DNA of 59,460 nucleotides from Verrucomicrobiales bacterium (GCA_005809105.1 SYLI01000026.1:1-59460); one strand, 5' to 3'; positions 26,222 to 35,562 are shown, counted from the first letter of the stretch. Translations and numbers: made by a program. The notes: a model not told the origin generated them from the sequence alone.

Positions 26222-28023
26222 TCTGAGAACATCTCCTGCAACTGCCGCACGTCGTGTCGGCGCGTGAATGCGGCGAACGATTCCCCCGCCTGCCGCCGCT
26301 CGAGGTACGTCTTGAGCACGCGTTCCAATAGTGCGGGGATTTCACCGAAGGCGATGCCAGTAAAAACCTGCCGGCCGATCGCCGCATCGGCACCCGTGCC
26401 GCCGCCAAAGACGATGTGGTAGCCTTCTCCGCCGTGGCCCACCTTCACGCCCTGCAGGCCGATGTCGCCGACGTAATGTTGCGCACAGGAATGCGGGCAG
26501 CCGGTCAGGTGGATGTTGAGAGGCTGATCCAGACGCACGCGCTGGTCCAAGTGCCTGCCCAGTGCAAGCGCCTGCCCCTTGGTGTCAGTCGCCGCCCACT
26601 TGCAACCAGTGTTTCCGGTGCAGGCCACCAGCCCACCCATGATGTGGGTGGATTCGTGGTGCAATCCCGCGCGCACGATCTGGCGTTTGGTCACCTCAAC
26701 GAACGCATCAGGCACATCGGGGATGAGCAGATTTTGCCACGGCGTCAGCCGCAGCGAACCCGAACCGTAATTGGCCGCCAGGTCCGCAATGCGGCGCATC
26801 TGCCGCGCCGTCAGGATGCCAACGGGCACGACGACGCCGATGTAGTTGCGGCCCTTCTGCGCCTGGCGAAAGACGCCAATGTGGCCGTGCTTCACCGCCG
26901 CCGGGCGCCTCGCGCACCGTTCCAGAGGCAGTCGCACCAGACTGAATGCGAGCTTCTGCTGCACGGCGGAGAGGAATTTCTCCACGCCCCATTTATCGAT
27001 GAGGTATTTGAGCCGGGCCTTCTTCCGGTCGGTGCGGTCGCCATGTTCGAGAAAGACTCGAATGATGGCCGCCGCAACCGCCAGCGCCTCGGCGGGCTTC
27101 ACCAGGATGCCGCTATCGCTCGCCAACTGCCTGTGGCCGGTGATGCCCGCCAGTTCGACACGAAAGTACACTCCCCCCGGCAATGCGACGGCCCTTCCGT
27201 CCTGCCACGCCAAACCCGTGTCAGGATCACGCAAGGTCACGGCCATGAATCCGATGTCGTTGGTGTCGGCCACGGTGTCGACGGTGCCACCTCCCTCGAA
27301 GGCGACATTGAACTTGCGCGGCAGGTTGTAGAATTCGCGGTGGTTGAGAATGTAGTGGTGCAGCGCGTGCGCAAAGGGCCTGGTATCCAGCAATTCTTGC
27401 GGGTCAATGCCCGCCGTGGGCGACGCGGTGATGTTGCGGATGTTGTCCACGCCGCTGCCCTTCGCCGTAAGGCCCAGCGATTGCAGGCGCGTGAGCACGT
27501 TGACGAGATTCGCCGGCTGGATTTCGCGGATCTGCAAATTAGACCGCGTGGTGATGGCGGCCTTGCCGTTTCCAAAGTCGTCCGCGATGCCCGCCAGTCC
27601 TGACAGTTGCGCCGACGTGAGTTCGCCTGCGGGAATGCGGCAGCGCAGCATGAAGCTGCGTTGCACGGGCGAAACATGGAACAACCCAAAATTGCGGAAG
27701 CGAAACGTGTCCTCCTCGTCCGGCAATTTCCCCTGCTCGGCGTGCGCCATAATGCGATCCCAACCATCCAGCGGATGCTCCTCGTGCTTCCAGCGCTCCT
27801 GCTTGGTGAGATCCGCCAGCGGCGTGCCCATGACGAGCTCTGCGGCGAGGTTGGGGCCGCCGCGCTTGGGATCGCCAGTGATCTGTCCGTCTGCCGTCGT
27901 GCCGACATAGGGCGGCAATCCGCGCCCTGCCACTCCCGCCATGAACCCGGCGAGGAATTCCTTCTGCTCGGCCGTGAAGGCTGCGTCGGCGGAAGACTTG
28001 ATCTCGTTCACAGTGGCATTCAT
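26218..28023 (-). CDS. nirA: NirA-type siroheme/4Fe-4S nitrite reductase
   Basis: A 601-residue enzyme for six-electron reduction of nitrite to ammonia. Two ferredoxin-like half-domains and two siroheme domains are recognisable. The cluster ligands are Cys468, Cys474 (C-X5-C), Cys509 and Cys513 (C-X3-C, in TGCPHSCAQHY). The segment FHVSPVQRSFMLRCRIPAG is typical of the N-terminal substrate-binding half. A tag FTAEQKEFLAGFMAG (16-30) resembles that of the flavoprotein encoded next. ATG 28023 is chosen; the frame stays open further upstream but overlaps the Rieske gene with unrelated sequence. Sulfite reductase activity cannot be ruled out from sequence alone, but the nitrate operon favours nitrite. 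Confidence 0.9.
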   Translation of the reverse strand: MNATVNEIKSSADAAFTAEQKEFLAGFMAGVAGRGLPPYVGTTADGQITGDPKRGGPNLAAELVMGTPLADLTKQERWKHEEHPLDGWDRIMAHAEQGKLPDEEDTFRFRNFGLFHVSPVQRSFMLRCRIPAGELTSAQLSGLAGIADDFGNGKAAITTRSNLQIREIQPANLVNVLTRLQSLGLTAKGSGVDNIRNITASPTAGIDPQELLDTRPFAHALHHYILNHREFYNLPRKFNVAFEGGGTVDTVADTNDIGFMAVTLRDPDTGLAWQDGRAVALPGGVYFRVELAGITGHRQLASDSGILVKPAEALAVAAAIIRVFLEHGDRTDRKKARLKYLIDKWGVEKFLSAVQQKLAFSLVRLPLERCARRPAAVKHGHIGVFRQAQKGRNYIGVVVPVGILTARQMRRIADLAANYGSGSLRLTPWQNLLIPDVPDAFVEVTKRQIVRAGLHHESTHIMGGLVACTGNTGCKWAATDTKGQALALGRHLDQRVRLDQPLNIHLTGCPHSCAQHYVGDIGLQGVKVGHGGEGYHIVFGGGTGADAAIGRQVFTGIAFGEIPALLERVLKTYLERRQAGESFAAFTRRHDVRQLQEMFSE

Positions 28024-28033
28024 CGGGACAGGC

Positions 28034-28537
28034 TCAATTCGCAGCCAGAAGTGCAGGCAGAACCCAGATTTGGCCGTCACGAATCTCGATCGGATAACGC
28101 GGCAGCGGGCGCGGTGGTGGACCGGCCAGAACGCGACCGTCCTCCGCGCTGAAGAAGCCCTCGTGGCACGGGCAGTAAAACTGTTTTGCGTCGTGCTGAT
28201 AGTGGACGGGGCATTGCAGATGCGTGCAGCTCTGGCTGTAGGCGGCGAACTCGAGTTCAGCGAGCCGCACGAGGATGCACGGATGATGCTCTGTCGGGTA
28301 ACTGAAGAGCTTGTAGCCGCCGACTGGGATTTCTTGGGCTTGCGCGACGAGCATGGGCGCGGTGGCGCGCGGCGGCGCAAGCCACCTGTCCTTGGCCACC
28401 CAGCCCGCGCCAAGAGCGACGGCCGAACCGCAGGCGAACTTTGCAAACTGCCGGCGCGTGAGCCGGTGTTCCTCCGATTGCCCAATCGGGTAGTCGCTGC
28501 GCCACTCGGATGTTGGGTTGGCGGTGAGGTTGCTCAT
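28034..28537 (-). CDS. Tat-exported Rieske 2Fe-2S protein
   Basis: A 167-residue electron carrier. Residues 26-45 form a twin-arginine signal ([12 protein letters not shown], then an Ala/Gly-rich hydrophobic run). The Rieske ligands are Cys104-Thr-His106 and Cys122-X2-His125, and Cys109 with Cys124 are placed to form the disulfide found in high-potential Rieske proteins of bc1/b6f complexes. An exported, probably membrane-anchored protein in an assimilatory nitrate operon is unexpected. It may link the quinol-side cytochrome b to the nitrate reductase, or protect the chain. ATG 28537 overlaps the preceding gene's stop as ATGA. Confidence 0.9.
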   Translation of the reverse strand: MSNLTANPTSEWRSDYPIGQSEEHRLTRRQFAKFACGSAVALGAGWVAKDRWLAPPRATAPMLVAQAQEIPVGGYKLFSYPTEHHPCILVRLAELEFAAYSQSCTHLQCPVHYQHDAKQFYCPCHEGFFSAEDGRVLAGPPPRPLPRYPIEIRDGQIWVLPALLAAN

Positions 28538-29223
28538 TCGCAAATCAATTCCAATTCAGCCTTCGGGTCGTGCAACTCGTGCCACACAGCCGCATCGGCA
28601 ACATCGGGCGCGCCTGCGCGAGCGAGCGCGAGCGGGTCTTCATCGAGCGCTTCGAACGGAAGGAAGTCCGCCACGTCGAAGGGCAGCGCCTTCACGCCGG
28701 GTGCCGTCATCATGTTCACCTTGGTGCGCACGGTCTGGGCGCCAAATTGAAACTCATTCACCGGCTGCTCGCGGCGGAACTTCTCCACGTAGTCGCGCGG
28801 CCCGTAGAAGAGCGCGCCGCTCGGGCACACCGTGGCGCACATGGGCTTCCTGCCGATGCTCGTGCGGTCGTAGCACATGTCGCACTTCATCATGAGGTCG
28901 AAGCTCGTCTGCATCTTTGGCACGCCAAACGGACAGGCGAGGACGCAGTTGGAACACGCCACGCAGCGGGGCTTGGCGGCGCTCAAGACCACGCCCTGCT
29001 CGTCCTGCTTGATGGCATCGGCGGGGCAGACCTTCGCGCACGTCGGGTCTTCGCAGTGCATGCAGACGACCGGGGTGGTCTGCACGCCCGTCGGCCGGTG
29101 CACGTAATCGAGGTGGATCATCGCCGTGCCGCGGTGGGTGTCGCACTCGCCGCACGCCTGCACGCACGCCTGACAGCCGATGCAGCGCGAGGGATCGATG
29201 AAGAATTCCAAGGCGTCGTTCAT
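28534..29223 (-). CDS. Four-cluster 4Fe-4S electron transfer subunit (NrfC/DmsB-like)
   Basis: A 229-residue ferredoxin-type subunit of molybdopterin oxidoreductases. Four Cys groups are visible: [11 protein letters not shown] (Cys14, 17, 20, 24), [26 protein letters not shown] and CDMCYDRTS...CATVCP, enough for four 4Fe-4S clusters. The C-terminal 60 residues have no cluster motif. It has no signal peptide, so if it works with an exported partner it would be carried across by that partner. It starts inside the nitrate reductase stop codon (ATGA overlap at 29220-29223). Such a subunit is normal in respiratory Nrf/Dms/Psr enzymes and unusual beside an assimilatory nitrate reductase. Confidence 0.92.
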   Translation of the reverse strand: MNDALEFFIDPSRCIGCQACVQACGECDTHRGTAMIHLDYVHRPTGVQTTPVVCMHCEDPTCAKVCPADAIKQDEQGVVLSAAKPRCVACSNCVLACPFGVPKMQTSFDLMMKCDMCYDRTSIGRKPMCATVCPSGALFYGPRDYVEKFRREQPVNEFQFGAQTVRTKVNMMTAPGVKALPFDVADFLPFEALDEDPLALARAGAPDVADAAVWHELHDPKAELELICE

Positions 29224-31448
29224 CGCGTCGATGCGGCACGTTGTGATCGCGCTGGAAACTGGCGCGCGGGCTGGGCGGGTGCGTCGGCCACCTTCTCCAC
29301 CTTGCAGGCGCAGACTTTGAACTCGGGAATTTTCGAGATGGGATCGAGCGCGCGGTTCGTGAGCAGGTTGGCCGACTTCCTTCCCGGCCAATGATACGGG
29401 ACGAACACCGTGTCGGGCCGAATGCTGGTGACGACTTGCGCCGGCACGGTGATTTCACCCCGCCTCGTGGACACACGCACGAGGTCGCGATCCTTGACGC
29501 CAAGTTTCGCGGCCAGACGCGGGTGCATTTCGCACAGCGGCTCGGGATATTGTTCCACCAACGCGCCGATGCGCCGCGTCTGCGTGCCGCTCAAGTATTG
29601 CGAGACGACACGCCCACTCGTGAAGAAGAGCGGGAACTGGGCATCTACGTCTTCCGCGGGCGGGCGATAATCAAACGCATGGAACTTCGCTCTGCCGTCG
29701 GGATGATGAAACTCCCCGCCCTCGAAGAGTCGTGGCGTGCCCGGATGCTCCGGCGCGGGGCACGGCCAGAAGATGCCGAAGTTCTGTTCGAGCCTCTCAT
29801 AGCTCATCCCGCTGTAATCAATCGGCCCGCCTTTGCTGGCCGCTGCAAGCTCGTCAAAGATTTCCTTTGGCCGCGCATAGTTGAACGCCGCCGCGTTGCC
29901 CAGCCGCGCGGCCAGGTCGCAGATGATTTGCCAGTCCACGCGGGCGTCGCCGGGCGGCGAAACGGAGTTGCGCAGGCGCACACAGCGCCCCTCGCCGGTC
30001 GTCACGGTGCCCTCGTCCTCCTCCTGCAACGAGCCGGCGAGCACGACGTCCGCGTGGCGGGCGGTCTCACTGAGGAAGAAATCGATGCAGCCCAGGAACT
30101 CGAGTTTCTCCAGCGCGGCGCGTGTTCGGCTCGCATCGGGAATGGAGACAAGTGGATTAAAGCTGATGGAGAGCAGCCCCTTGATCTCGCCGCGCTCAAT
30201 GGCGTCCATGATCTCGCATGCGGTGAGTCCCTGCTTGGGCAGCTCCGGCTCGGGCACGCCCCAGAATTTCGCGATGAACTCCCGATGCTCAGGCTTGTTG
30301 ATGTCGCGTCCGCCGGGAAGTTGGTTGCAGCGCTGGCCATGCTCGCGGCCGCCCTGTCCATTGCCCTGCCCGGTAATCGTGCCGTAGCCGCAGCCAGGCT
30401 TGCCAATGCGGCCGGTGGCCAGCACGAGGTTGATGTAGGTGAGGACGTTCTCGACGCCCTTGGTGTGGTGCTCGATGCCGCGCGCGTGCAGCAGCATTGA
30501 AGTCTCGGCTGGGCCCCAGATTTCCGCAGCCTTCACGATGCTCGCGGCGGGCACGCCCGTGATGCGCTCGGTGAGGGCCGGTGTGTATTTCGCGACGAGT
30601 GCGCGGACCTTGTCGAAGTCGTGCGTGTGCGCGGCGATGAACGCCTCGTCAATCCACCCGCGCTCGATCATCACATGCAGGATGCCGTTCGCCAGCGCGC
30701 TGTCGCGGCCGGGGCGCACGGGCAGAAAGAGGTCGGCCGTGCGCGCGATGGGTGTGATGCGCGGGTCAATCACGATGATTTTGGCACCGTGATCGCGCGC
30801 GCGCCACACATGGTCGGTGAGGATGGGAAAGCATTCGGCGATGTTGGCACCGGTGATGAGCAGCGCCTTGGCAAGCGGGATGTCGCTCCACGGATTGGCC
30901 GCGCGATCCACGCCAAAGGCCATGCGGTTAGCCGCGCCGGCGCTGACCATGCAAAGGCGGCCGTTGTAATCAATGTTCGCCGTCTGCAGCGCCAGCCGGG
31001 CAAACTTGCCATTGAGGTAGGCCTTCTCGTTCGTCATCGAAGCGCCGCCCAAGAAAGCAAACGCGTCCTTGCCGAATTTTCCTTGGATGGACTTGATGGC
31101 GGCGACGGTTTTGCTCAGCGCCTCGTCCCACGTCGCGGCGCGAAAGCCTGAATCCGTGCGCACGAGCGGCGTAAGCAGGCGGTCGGGGTGATCGTTTTGC
31201 AGGTAACGCTTTACACCCTTGGGGCAGAGCTTGCCCTGATTGACAGGAAACTCCTCCCACGGCTCGAAGCCGACGACCTTATTGTCAGAAACCTTGAGCT
31301 GAATGCCGCATTGCACGCCGCAAAAACAGCAATGCGTCTTCACGAGCTTGTCCGGCTGGCGCGAGCCCCAGCCGCCTGCGGGTGCGAAACTGAGGGTCGG
31401 GCCGAATTGCTCGGTGTAGCACGAATCGGATTGGGTGAGTGTCGCCAT
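29220..31448 (-). CDS. narB: Molybdopterin nitrate reductase, catalytic subunit (assimilatory type)
   Basis: A 742-residue bis-MGD oxidoreductase that reduces nitrate to nitrite. The N-terminal 4Fe-4S loop is Cys40-X2-Cys43-X3-Cys47-X27-Cys75, and the likely Mo ligand is Cys166 in NGRLCMVSA, as in the Nas/Nap group rather than the Asp-ligated Nar[24 protein letters not shown] is the usual Nas/NarB cofactor-binding segment (shown here in full only as a family marker by its GCGYGT and GQGNGQGG parts). There is no twin-arginine signal at the N-terminus, so it appears cytoplasmic. The C-terminal molybdopterin domain (about 610-720) is complete. Neighbours indicate assimilation, but the partner subunits are of respiratory style. 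Confidence 0.92.
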   Translation of the reverse strand: MATLTQSDSCYTEQFGPTLSFAPAGGWGSRQPDKLVKTHCCFCGVQCGIQLKVSDNKVVGFEPWEEFPVNQGKLCPKGVKRYLQNDHPDRLLTPLVRTDSGFRAATWDEALSKTVAAIKSIQGKFGKDAFAFLGGASMTNEKAYLNGKFARLALQTANIDYNGRLCMVSAGAANRMAFGVDRAANPWSDIPLAKALLITGANIAECFPILTDHVWRARDHGAKIIVIDPRITPIARTADLFLPVRPGRDSALANGILHVMIERGWIDEAFIAAHTHDFDKVRALVAKYTPALTERITGVPAASIVKAAEIWGPAETSMLLHARGIEHHTKGVENVLTYINLVLATGRIGKPGCGYGTITGQGNGQGGREHGQRCNQLPGGRDINKPEHREFIAKFWGVPEPELPKQGLTACEIMDAIERGEIKGLLSISFNPLVSIPDASRTRAALEKLEFLGCIDFFLSETARHADVVLAGSLQEEDEGTVTTGEGRCVRLRNSVSPPGDARVDWQIICDLAARLGNAAAFNYARPKEIFDELAAASKGGPIDYSGMSYERLEQNFGIFWPCPAPEHPGTPRLFEGGEFHHPDGRAKFHAFDYRPPAEDVDAQFPLFFTSGRVVSQYLSGTQTRRIGALVEQYPEPLCEMHPRLAAKLGVKDRDLVRVSTRRGEITVPAQVVTSIRPDTVFVPYHWPGRKSANLLTNRALDPISKIPEFKVCACKVEKVADAPAQPARQFPARSQRAASTR

Positions 31449-31451
31449 GAC

Positions 31452-32483
31452 TTAACGACCGACGGCACGACCTTGGTTGAGTGCCAGAAGCCTGCGCCGA
31501 CACGCGGGGCAGATGTCGGAGTAGTGGACTTCGCCGCGCGCGGTAGCGAAACGGTAATTGAAGCCGAGTTAATCGGGCACGGTCTTGAGATCGTCCACGT
31601 GCATCCGGCTTGCGAAATCCTCGCCGCAGCACATGCAATGAGCTCGCGGCCCGCGTGCGCCCGCCTTCTTGTAGAGCGACACGCACAGCGAGCAGGTGCG
31701 CTGGAACATGTGGAAGAGTTTTCCGAACGGGATGTAGAAGAGCAGTGCCAAGACGCTGACTAGATGCACCACCGCGATGAGCGAGTGGCCGCGCCCGCCG
31801 AGAAACTTGTAGCTCACCGTCAGCATGAGGCCTGTGGCGGTGACGGCGAAGATGAGCAGCAGCGGTAGAATGTCCTCCCAGAATTTCTGTGTGGCGCGTT
31901 CGCCCGCGTCGGTGAAACGCCGCACTGCTGCCATGATCAGACCGACCAGCACGATGAGCGCGGAGAGGTTCAGCAGATTGAACATCACGAATGCCTTCAC
32001 GCCGGCGACGTGAAACGAGTCCACGCCGAAGCCGAGCACCATCACCCGGTAAGTCTCCGCATCGCCCGTCAGCGGCGCGAAGTGAACCCAGCCAAAGACG
32101 AGCGGAAAGGTGATGGCAAACGCCAGCGTGCAGCCGCCAGAGAGGCAGAGATGCATCACCCAGCGATACACGCTGCGACGGCGGATGAAATTCTGGGCGA
32201 CGATCTTGTCGGCGGTTGCGAGCGCCACTGCGGGCAGGCGTCCAGTGCCGCGACGCAGCAGCAGTTCAAGGCCGCGCTTAAAATACATCCGTGACGGCGG
32301 GCGCTGCGCCCACACGGTAAAGCGATACGCCACCGCAGCCGCGGCAAGCACCGAGCCGATGGCGTAGTAGAGTAGCGCGGCGTCGAAGTGCTTGAGCCCG
32401 CGCGAGCCTGCGATCACGGCCGCGCACACGACACACGCGGCACCCACCGCGACCATCCAAGGCATGAGGCGGCGCGCACTCAT
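31452..32483 (-). CDS. NarI/DsrM-like membrane cytochrome b, interrupted by an in-frame TAA
   Basis: Integral membrane electron carrier with about seven hydrophobic segments and His residues in membrane regions (MHLCLSGGC, SFHVAGVKAFV, VVHLVSVLALLFY) able to ligate heme b. As it stands translation stops at TAA 31569-31571 after 304 residues, just after LKTVPD. Reading on in the same frame gives 38 more residues, LGFNYRFATARG...DICPACRRRLLALNQ, ending at TAA 31452, only 3 nt before the nitrate reductase start. The CMCC before the TAA and CPAC after it would make a CxxC pair, suggesting the tail belongs to the protein. A GAA-to-TAA change would explain it. The start lies 1 nt after the kinase stop. 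Confidence 0.8.
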
Positions 32484-32484
32484 A

Positions 32485-34185
32485 TCAGGGAGAGCACGCT
32501 TTCCAAATCAGGTAGAGGTTCACCGCGACACTGGCCAATAGCAGCAGCTTGAGCAGCAGCACGGGGTCGCGCTCGATGAGCGGAGCCGAGGCGCAGCGGA
32601 AGAGCTTCACCTTGGCGGGACACTCGAAATCGTACTTCATTTCGCTGTAGGCACCGTAACGTTCCCGAGGCTCCCGCGCCAGCGCGCGCAGGATGATGGC
32701 GTCCAACCACGGGGGGATGATCGGGTTGTGGCTGCTGGGCGGTTTGACCGCCCGCCATTGCGGCGTTTGAAACGGCTCGATCTCGCCATGCGGGAGCCTG
32801 CCGGTAACCGCTTCATAAAGCGTGGCACCCAACGAGAAGATTTCGGTAGACTCGCAGGTGGCCGCGTTTCGAAACCGTTCGGGCGCCAGATAGCTGGGAG
32901 TGCCGGCGCGCGAGTTCACGCTGAACACCTCAGCCACGCTGCCCAGATCGATGAGCTTAAACACCAGCGCGCCACGCTCGCCCCTCACCAGAATGTTCTC
33001 GGGCTTCAAATCGCCGTGGACAAAGTCGTGCCGCAGCAGGAACTGGCTGGCACCAAGAAGGAACAGGCCCAGCGATACCGCCTCTTCACCAGACAGTGGC
33101 CCGTGATCGGCCAGCCACTGCTTGAGAGTGGGCGCGTGGATGTATTCGAGCACGTAGTAGCGGGCCGTGGCGTCGGCCGGCGCCAATGCCGTCGGAAAAA
33201 AATCGGCCTGCAATGCCGTCGCGGTCCACACCTCGCGGATGAAGGCCGTGAGGATCGGGTCGTTCGTCTGGGCGGCCAGCGGTGCAAATTTCAGCACATG
33301 CGACCGGCCCGCCTTGGACGCCAGCCAGGTGCGGTCGCTCGTCCGAAAACTGCGCCTCAGGGTGTAGCCGTCCACCACGTCCCCGACATTGAGCCGGCCG
33401 GGGATGGGCAGCGCCTCGGGCGCATTGGCGGCCGGCGCCCCCAGTTCCAACACCTCCAACACGACTGCGGTGGTGTCGTCCATCATCTCCGGAGTGGCGC
33501 GTTCGCGGGCGATGGCGACTAAGCCCCGCGCGCCCACCCGTTCGGCGAGCAGTTCGGAAATGACGTCGTCGCCAAGCACATCGGTCAGGCCGTCGGTACA
33601 CAGCAGGATGAAATCACCGACGGCAAGATCGCTGCGGGTGCAGAAGGGCGCGACCAAATCGGCCAGCCCCATCGCCGCGCTGAGCACGTGACTCTGAGCT
33701 TGAGTGCGGTGATCCAGCGAGAGCCGCTCGAGCTTACCCGCGCGGAAACGGTACGCGCGCGAGTCGCCCACATTGAGGATGTGCAGCCGGTCGCCCTCCA
33801 GCACCGCGACGACGACCGTGGCCGCCAGCTCCGGCGATTCGTGGCGAGCAAGTCCCTCCTGATAGAGCTGGCGGTTGAGGTGTCGCGTGATTTCCTCCAG
33901 CGCCTTCCCGGTGCCCCATGCCCGGGGGCGGTTGCGGAAGTTGGCGGACACCTGCGCCACAATCTTTACCGCGGCATCCCTCCCCTGCCGCGCCGATCCC
34001 ACCCCGTCGGAGACCACGGCGAGGAAGGTTCCATCCTCCATCGCCATCGAGATGTGGGCGTCGTCACCCGGAGCGTGAGGGTCGGCAGCACGCCCGTAGC
34101 GGGTTGCATGCACGCGCAGGCGACTGTGCGGCCTTGCAGCGTCGGCCGGCATGTCCGGCCGTGGTTCATGGAGGGGGGTGTCCAT
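32485..34185 (-). CDS. PP2C phosphatase - Ser/Thr kinase fusion with C-terminal membrane anchor
   Basis: A 566-residue signalling protein. Residues about 20-240 are a PP2C phosphatase: GDDAH, VVSDGVG, LNVGDSRAYRF, LLCTDGLTD and DDTTAVVLEV supply the metal-binding Asp residues. Residues about 265-530 are a protein kinase with LKFAPL for the ATP lysine, catalytic loop HGDLKPENI (HGD in place of HRD), DLGS in place of DFG, and YLAPERF. A final membrane helix follows (VLLLKLLLLASVAVNLYLIW). ATG 34185 has AAGGA 6 nt upstream. Similar fusions sit next to nitrate assimilation genes in some proteobacteria such as Pseudomonas, which supports a role in controlling this operon; the target is unknown. 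Confidence 0.9.
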   Translation of the reverse strand: MDTPLHEPRPDMPADAARPHSRLRVHATRYGRAADPHAPGDDAHISMAMEDGTFLAVVSDGVGSARQGRDAAVKIVAQVSANFRNRPRAWGTGKALEEITRHLNRQLYQEGLARHESPELAATVVVAVLEGDRLHILNVGDSRAYRFRAGKLERLSLDHRTQAQSHVLSAAMGLADLVAPFCTRSDLAVGDFILLCTDGLTDVLGDDVISELLAERVGARGLVAIARERATPEMMDDTTAVVLEVLELGAPAANAPEALPIPGRLNVGDVVDGYTLRRSFRTSDRTWLASKAGRSHVLKFAPLAAQTNDPILTAFIREVWTATALQADFFPTALAPADATARYYVLEYIHAPTLKQWLADHGPLSGEEAVSLGLFLLGASQFLLRHDFVHGDLKPENILVRGERGALVFKLIDLGSVAEVFSVNSRAGTPSYLAPERFRNAATCESTEIFSLGATLYEAVTGRLPHGEIEPFQTPQWRAVKPPSSHNPIIPPWLDAIILRALAREPRERYGAYSEMKYDFECPAKVKLFRCASAPLIERDPVLLLKLLLLASVAVNLYLIWKACSP

Positions 34186-34201
34186 GTGATTCCTTTTCGT
34201 G

Positions 34202-35413
34202 TCAGATGCGCGCGGCGGCCACCGCACCCCACGTGGTGCGCCACCGGCGTTTCACCAGGGTCAACCCGACCAACGCCATGATGCACAACGCGGCGAAGGC
34301 AAACAGGCCGGCAAGGTAGTCGCCCGTGTGCTGCCGGCTTTGCCCCATCAACATCACCATCACAAAGCCTCCCATGCTGCCGCCCGCGCCGGCCATGCCG
34401 GTCATGAGCCCGATGTCCTTTCCGAATCGCTGCGGAAGGAGCTGGAACACCGCGCCGTTGGCCATGCCCAATGCCGCGCAGGCCACGAGCAACGCCGCAC
34501 AATTGAGCGGCAGCGAGCGCAGGAGTCCCGCAGCAACCAACGCCGCCGCGGCCGTCCCGTAGAACACATACAGCGATCGTACGCCGCCCATCCGGTCGGC
34601 TGCCGCGCCGCCCACCGGCCGGGCCAGCGCGCCCGCCCCCGCACACAGGGCCGCCAATTCGCCGGCTCCCACCGCGGACAATCTAAACTGGGTGTTGAAG
34701 TACACCGCAAACGTGCTGGCCAGTCCCACAAAGCCGCCAAAGCTCACGGTGTAAAAGAAACAGAACCAGTGCGTGTCCCCCTCGCGAAACAACTTGAGGT
34801 AATCGCCAGGCCGCTTGGGGGCCGCCCGGCCCGGCGCGTCCTTGGAGAATCCCACGTACACGCCCAATAGAATCGCGGCCGGGATCATCGCGAACCCAAA
34901 AACCGCCTGCCAGCCGTAGGCTTCGGCCAGTCGTGGCGCCAGGATCGCATCCAGCACCACGCCGATGTTGCCCGCGCCGGCAAGGCCCAGCACCAGGCCC
35001 TGCATGTGCGGCGGATACCAACGCGCCACCTGGGGCAGCGCGATGGCAAAGCTGGCTCCCGCAAAGCCCAGCGCCGCACCCAGCATCAGCAGCGCCGGGA
35101 AATCACTGACTCCAAAAATCCATGCCGCGCCGAGCGAGGCGATGACCACACTCTGTGCGATGATGCCGGTGTTCTTTGAGCCGATGCGGTCGGAGAGCAG
35201 CCCCAGCACGATGCGCAAGACCGAGTCGGAGAGGATGGGCATGGAGACCATCCATCCCACCTGCTGGGCGCTCAAGTTGAGCGATTCGGGTGCCGCAATC
35301 TGCACTGCCAGCGCCCCCAGCAGTGTCCACAACATGAAGCTGTAGTCGAAATAGAGGAAGGCGGTGACCAGTGTCGGCCAGTGTCCGGCCCTTCTTAGCT
35401 CTGACCAATTCAT
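34202..35413 (-). CDS. narK: NarK/NasA-type nitrate/nitrite MFS transporter
   Basis: A 403-residue carrier with about twelve membrane helices, first in the minus-strand nitrate operon. The nitrate signature region is seen twice: GLAGAGNIGVVLDAI in helix 5 and MAGAGGSMGGFVM in helix 11. An MFS loop, LSDRIGSKNTG, joins helices 2 and 3. ATG 35413 is chosen; the frame continues to 35446 with no further support. The kinase gene starts 16 nt downstream. Orientation away from the LysR gene suggests control from the 149-nt gap between them. It could move nitrate, nitrite or both. Confidence 0.92.
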   Translation of the reverse strand: MNWSELRRAGHWPTLVTAFLYFDYSFMLWTLLGALAVQIAAPESLNLSAQQVGWMVSMPILSDSVLRIVLGLLSDRIGSKNTGIIAQSVVIASLGAAWIFGVSDFPALLMLGAALGFAGASFAIALPQVARWYPPHMQGLVLGLAGAGNIGVVLDAILAPRLAEAYGWQAVFGFAMIPAAILLGVYVGFSKDAPGRAAPKRPGDYLKLFREGDTHWFCFFYTVSFGGFVGLASTFAVYFNTQFRLSAVGAGELAALCAGAGALARPVGGAAADRMGGVRSLYVFYGTAAAALVAAGLLRSLPLNCAALLVACAALGMANGAVFQLLPQRFGKDIGLMTGMAGAGGSMGGFVMVMLMGQSRQHTGDYLAGLFAFAALCIMALVGLTLVKRRWRTTWGAVAAARI

Positions 35414-35491
35414 ACCGAGGACGGAAGCAGCCGCGCTGCCAGCCACGGCATCAACGGCACGAGTGGCTGTGAAACTTTTTACGGCATCGCA

Positions 35492-35504
35492 TGAACGGAA
35501 TTCA
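35492..35504. promoter_or_regulatory. Small palindrome in the narK-LysR gap
   Basis: TGAA-N5-TTCA (35492-35504) lies in the 149-nt gap between the divergent transporter and LysR genes, where a LysR-family site would be expected. The symmetry is short and could be chance. No convincing core promoter was found in this gap. Confidence 0.25.
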
Positions 35505-35562
35505 CGCTTGGCCCGCGCCTTGCTCCCCCATGCATCGTGATGAAGGCCATTCTTCCGGACGC

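Noticed and set aside
29391-30500. 369-residue plus-strand open frame
   Set aside because: Antisense to the molybdopterin nitrate reductase, whose cofactor motifs are intact; composition is that of a shadow frame.
31569-31571. TAA in the cytochrome b gene as a recoded amino acid
   Set aside because: The stop is TAA, not TGA or TAG, so selenocysteine or pyrrolysine insertion does not apply. Nonsense mutation, sequencing error or simple readthrough remain.
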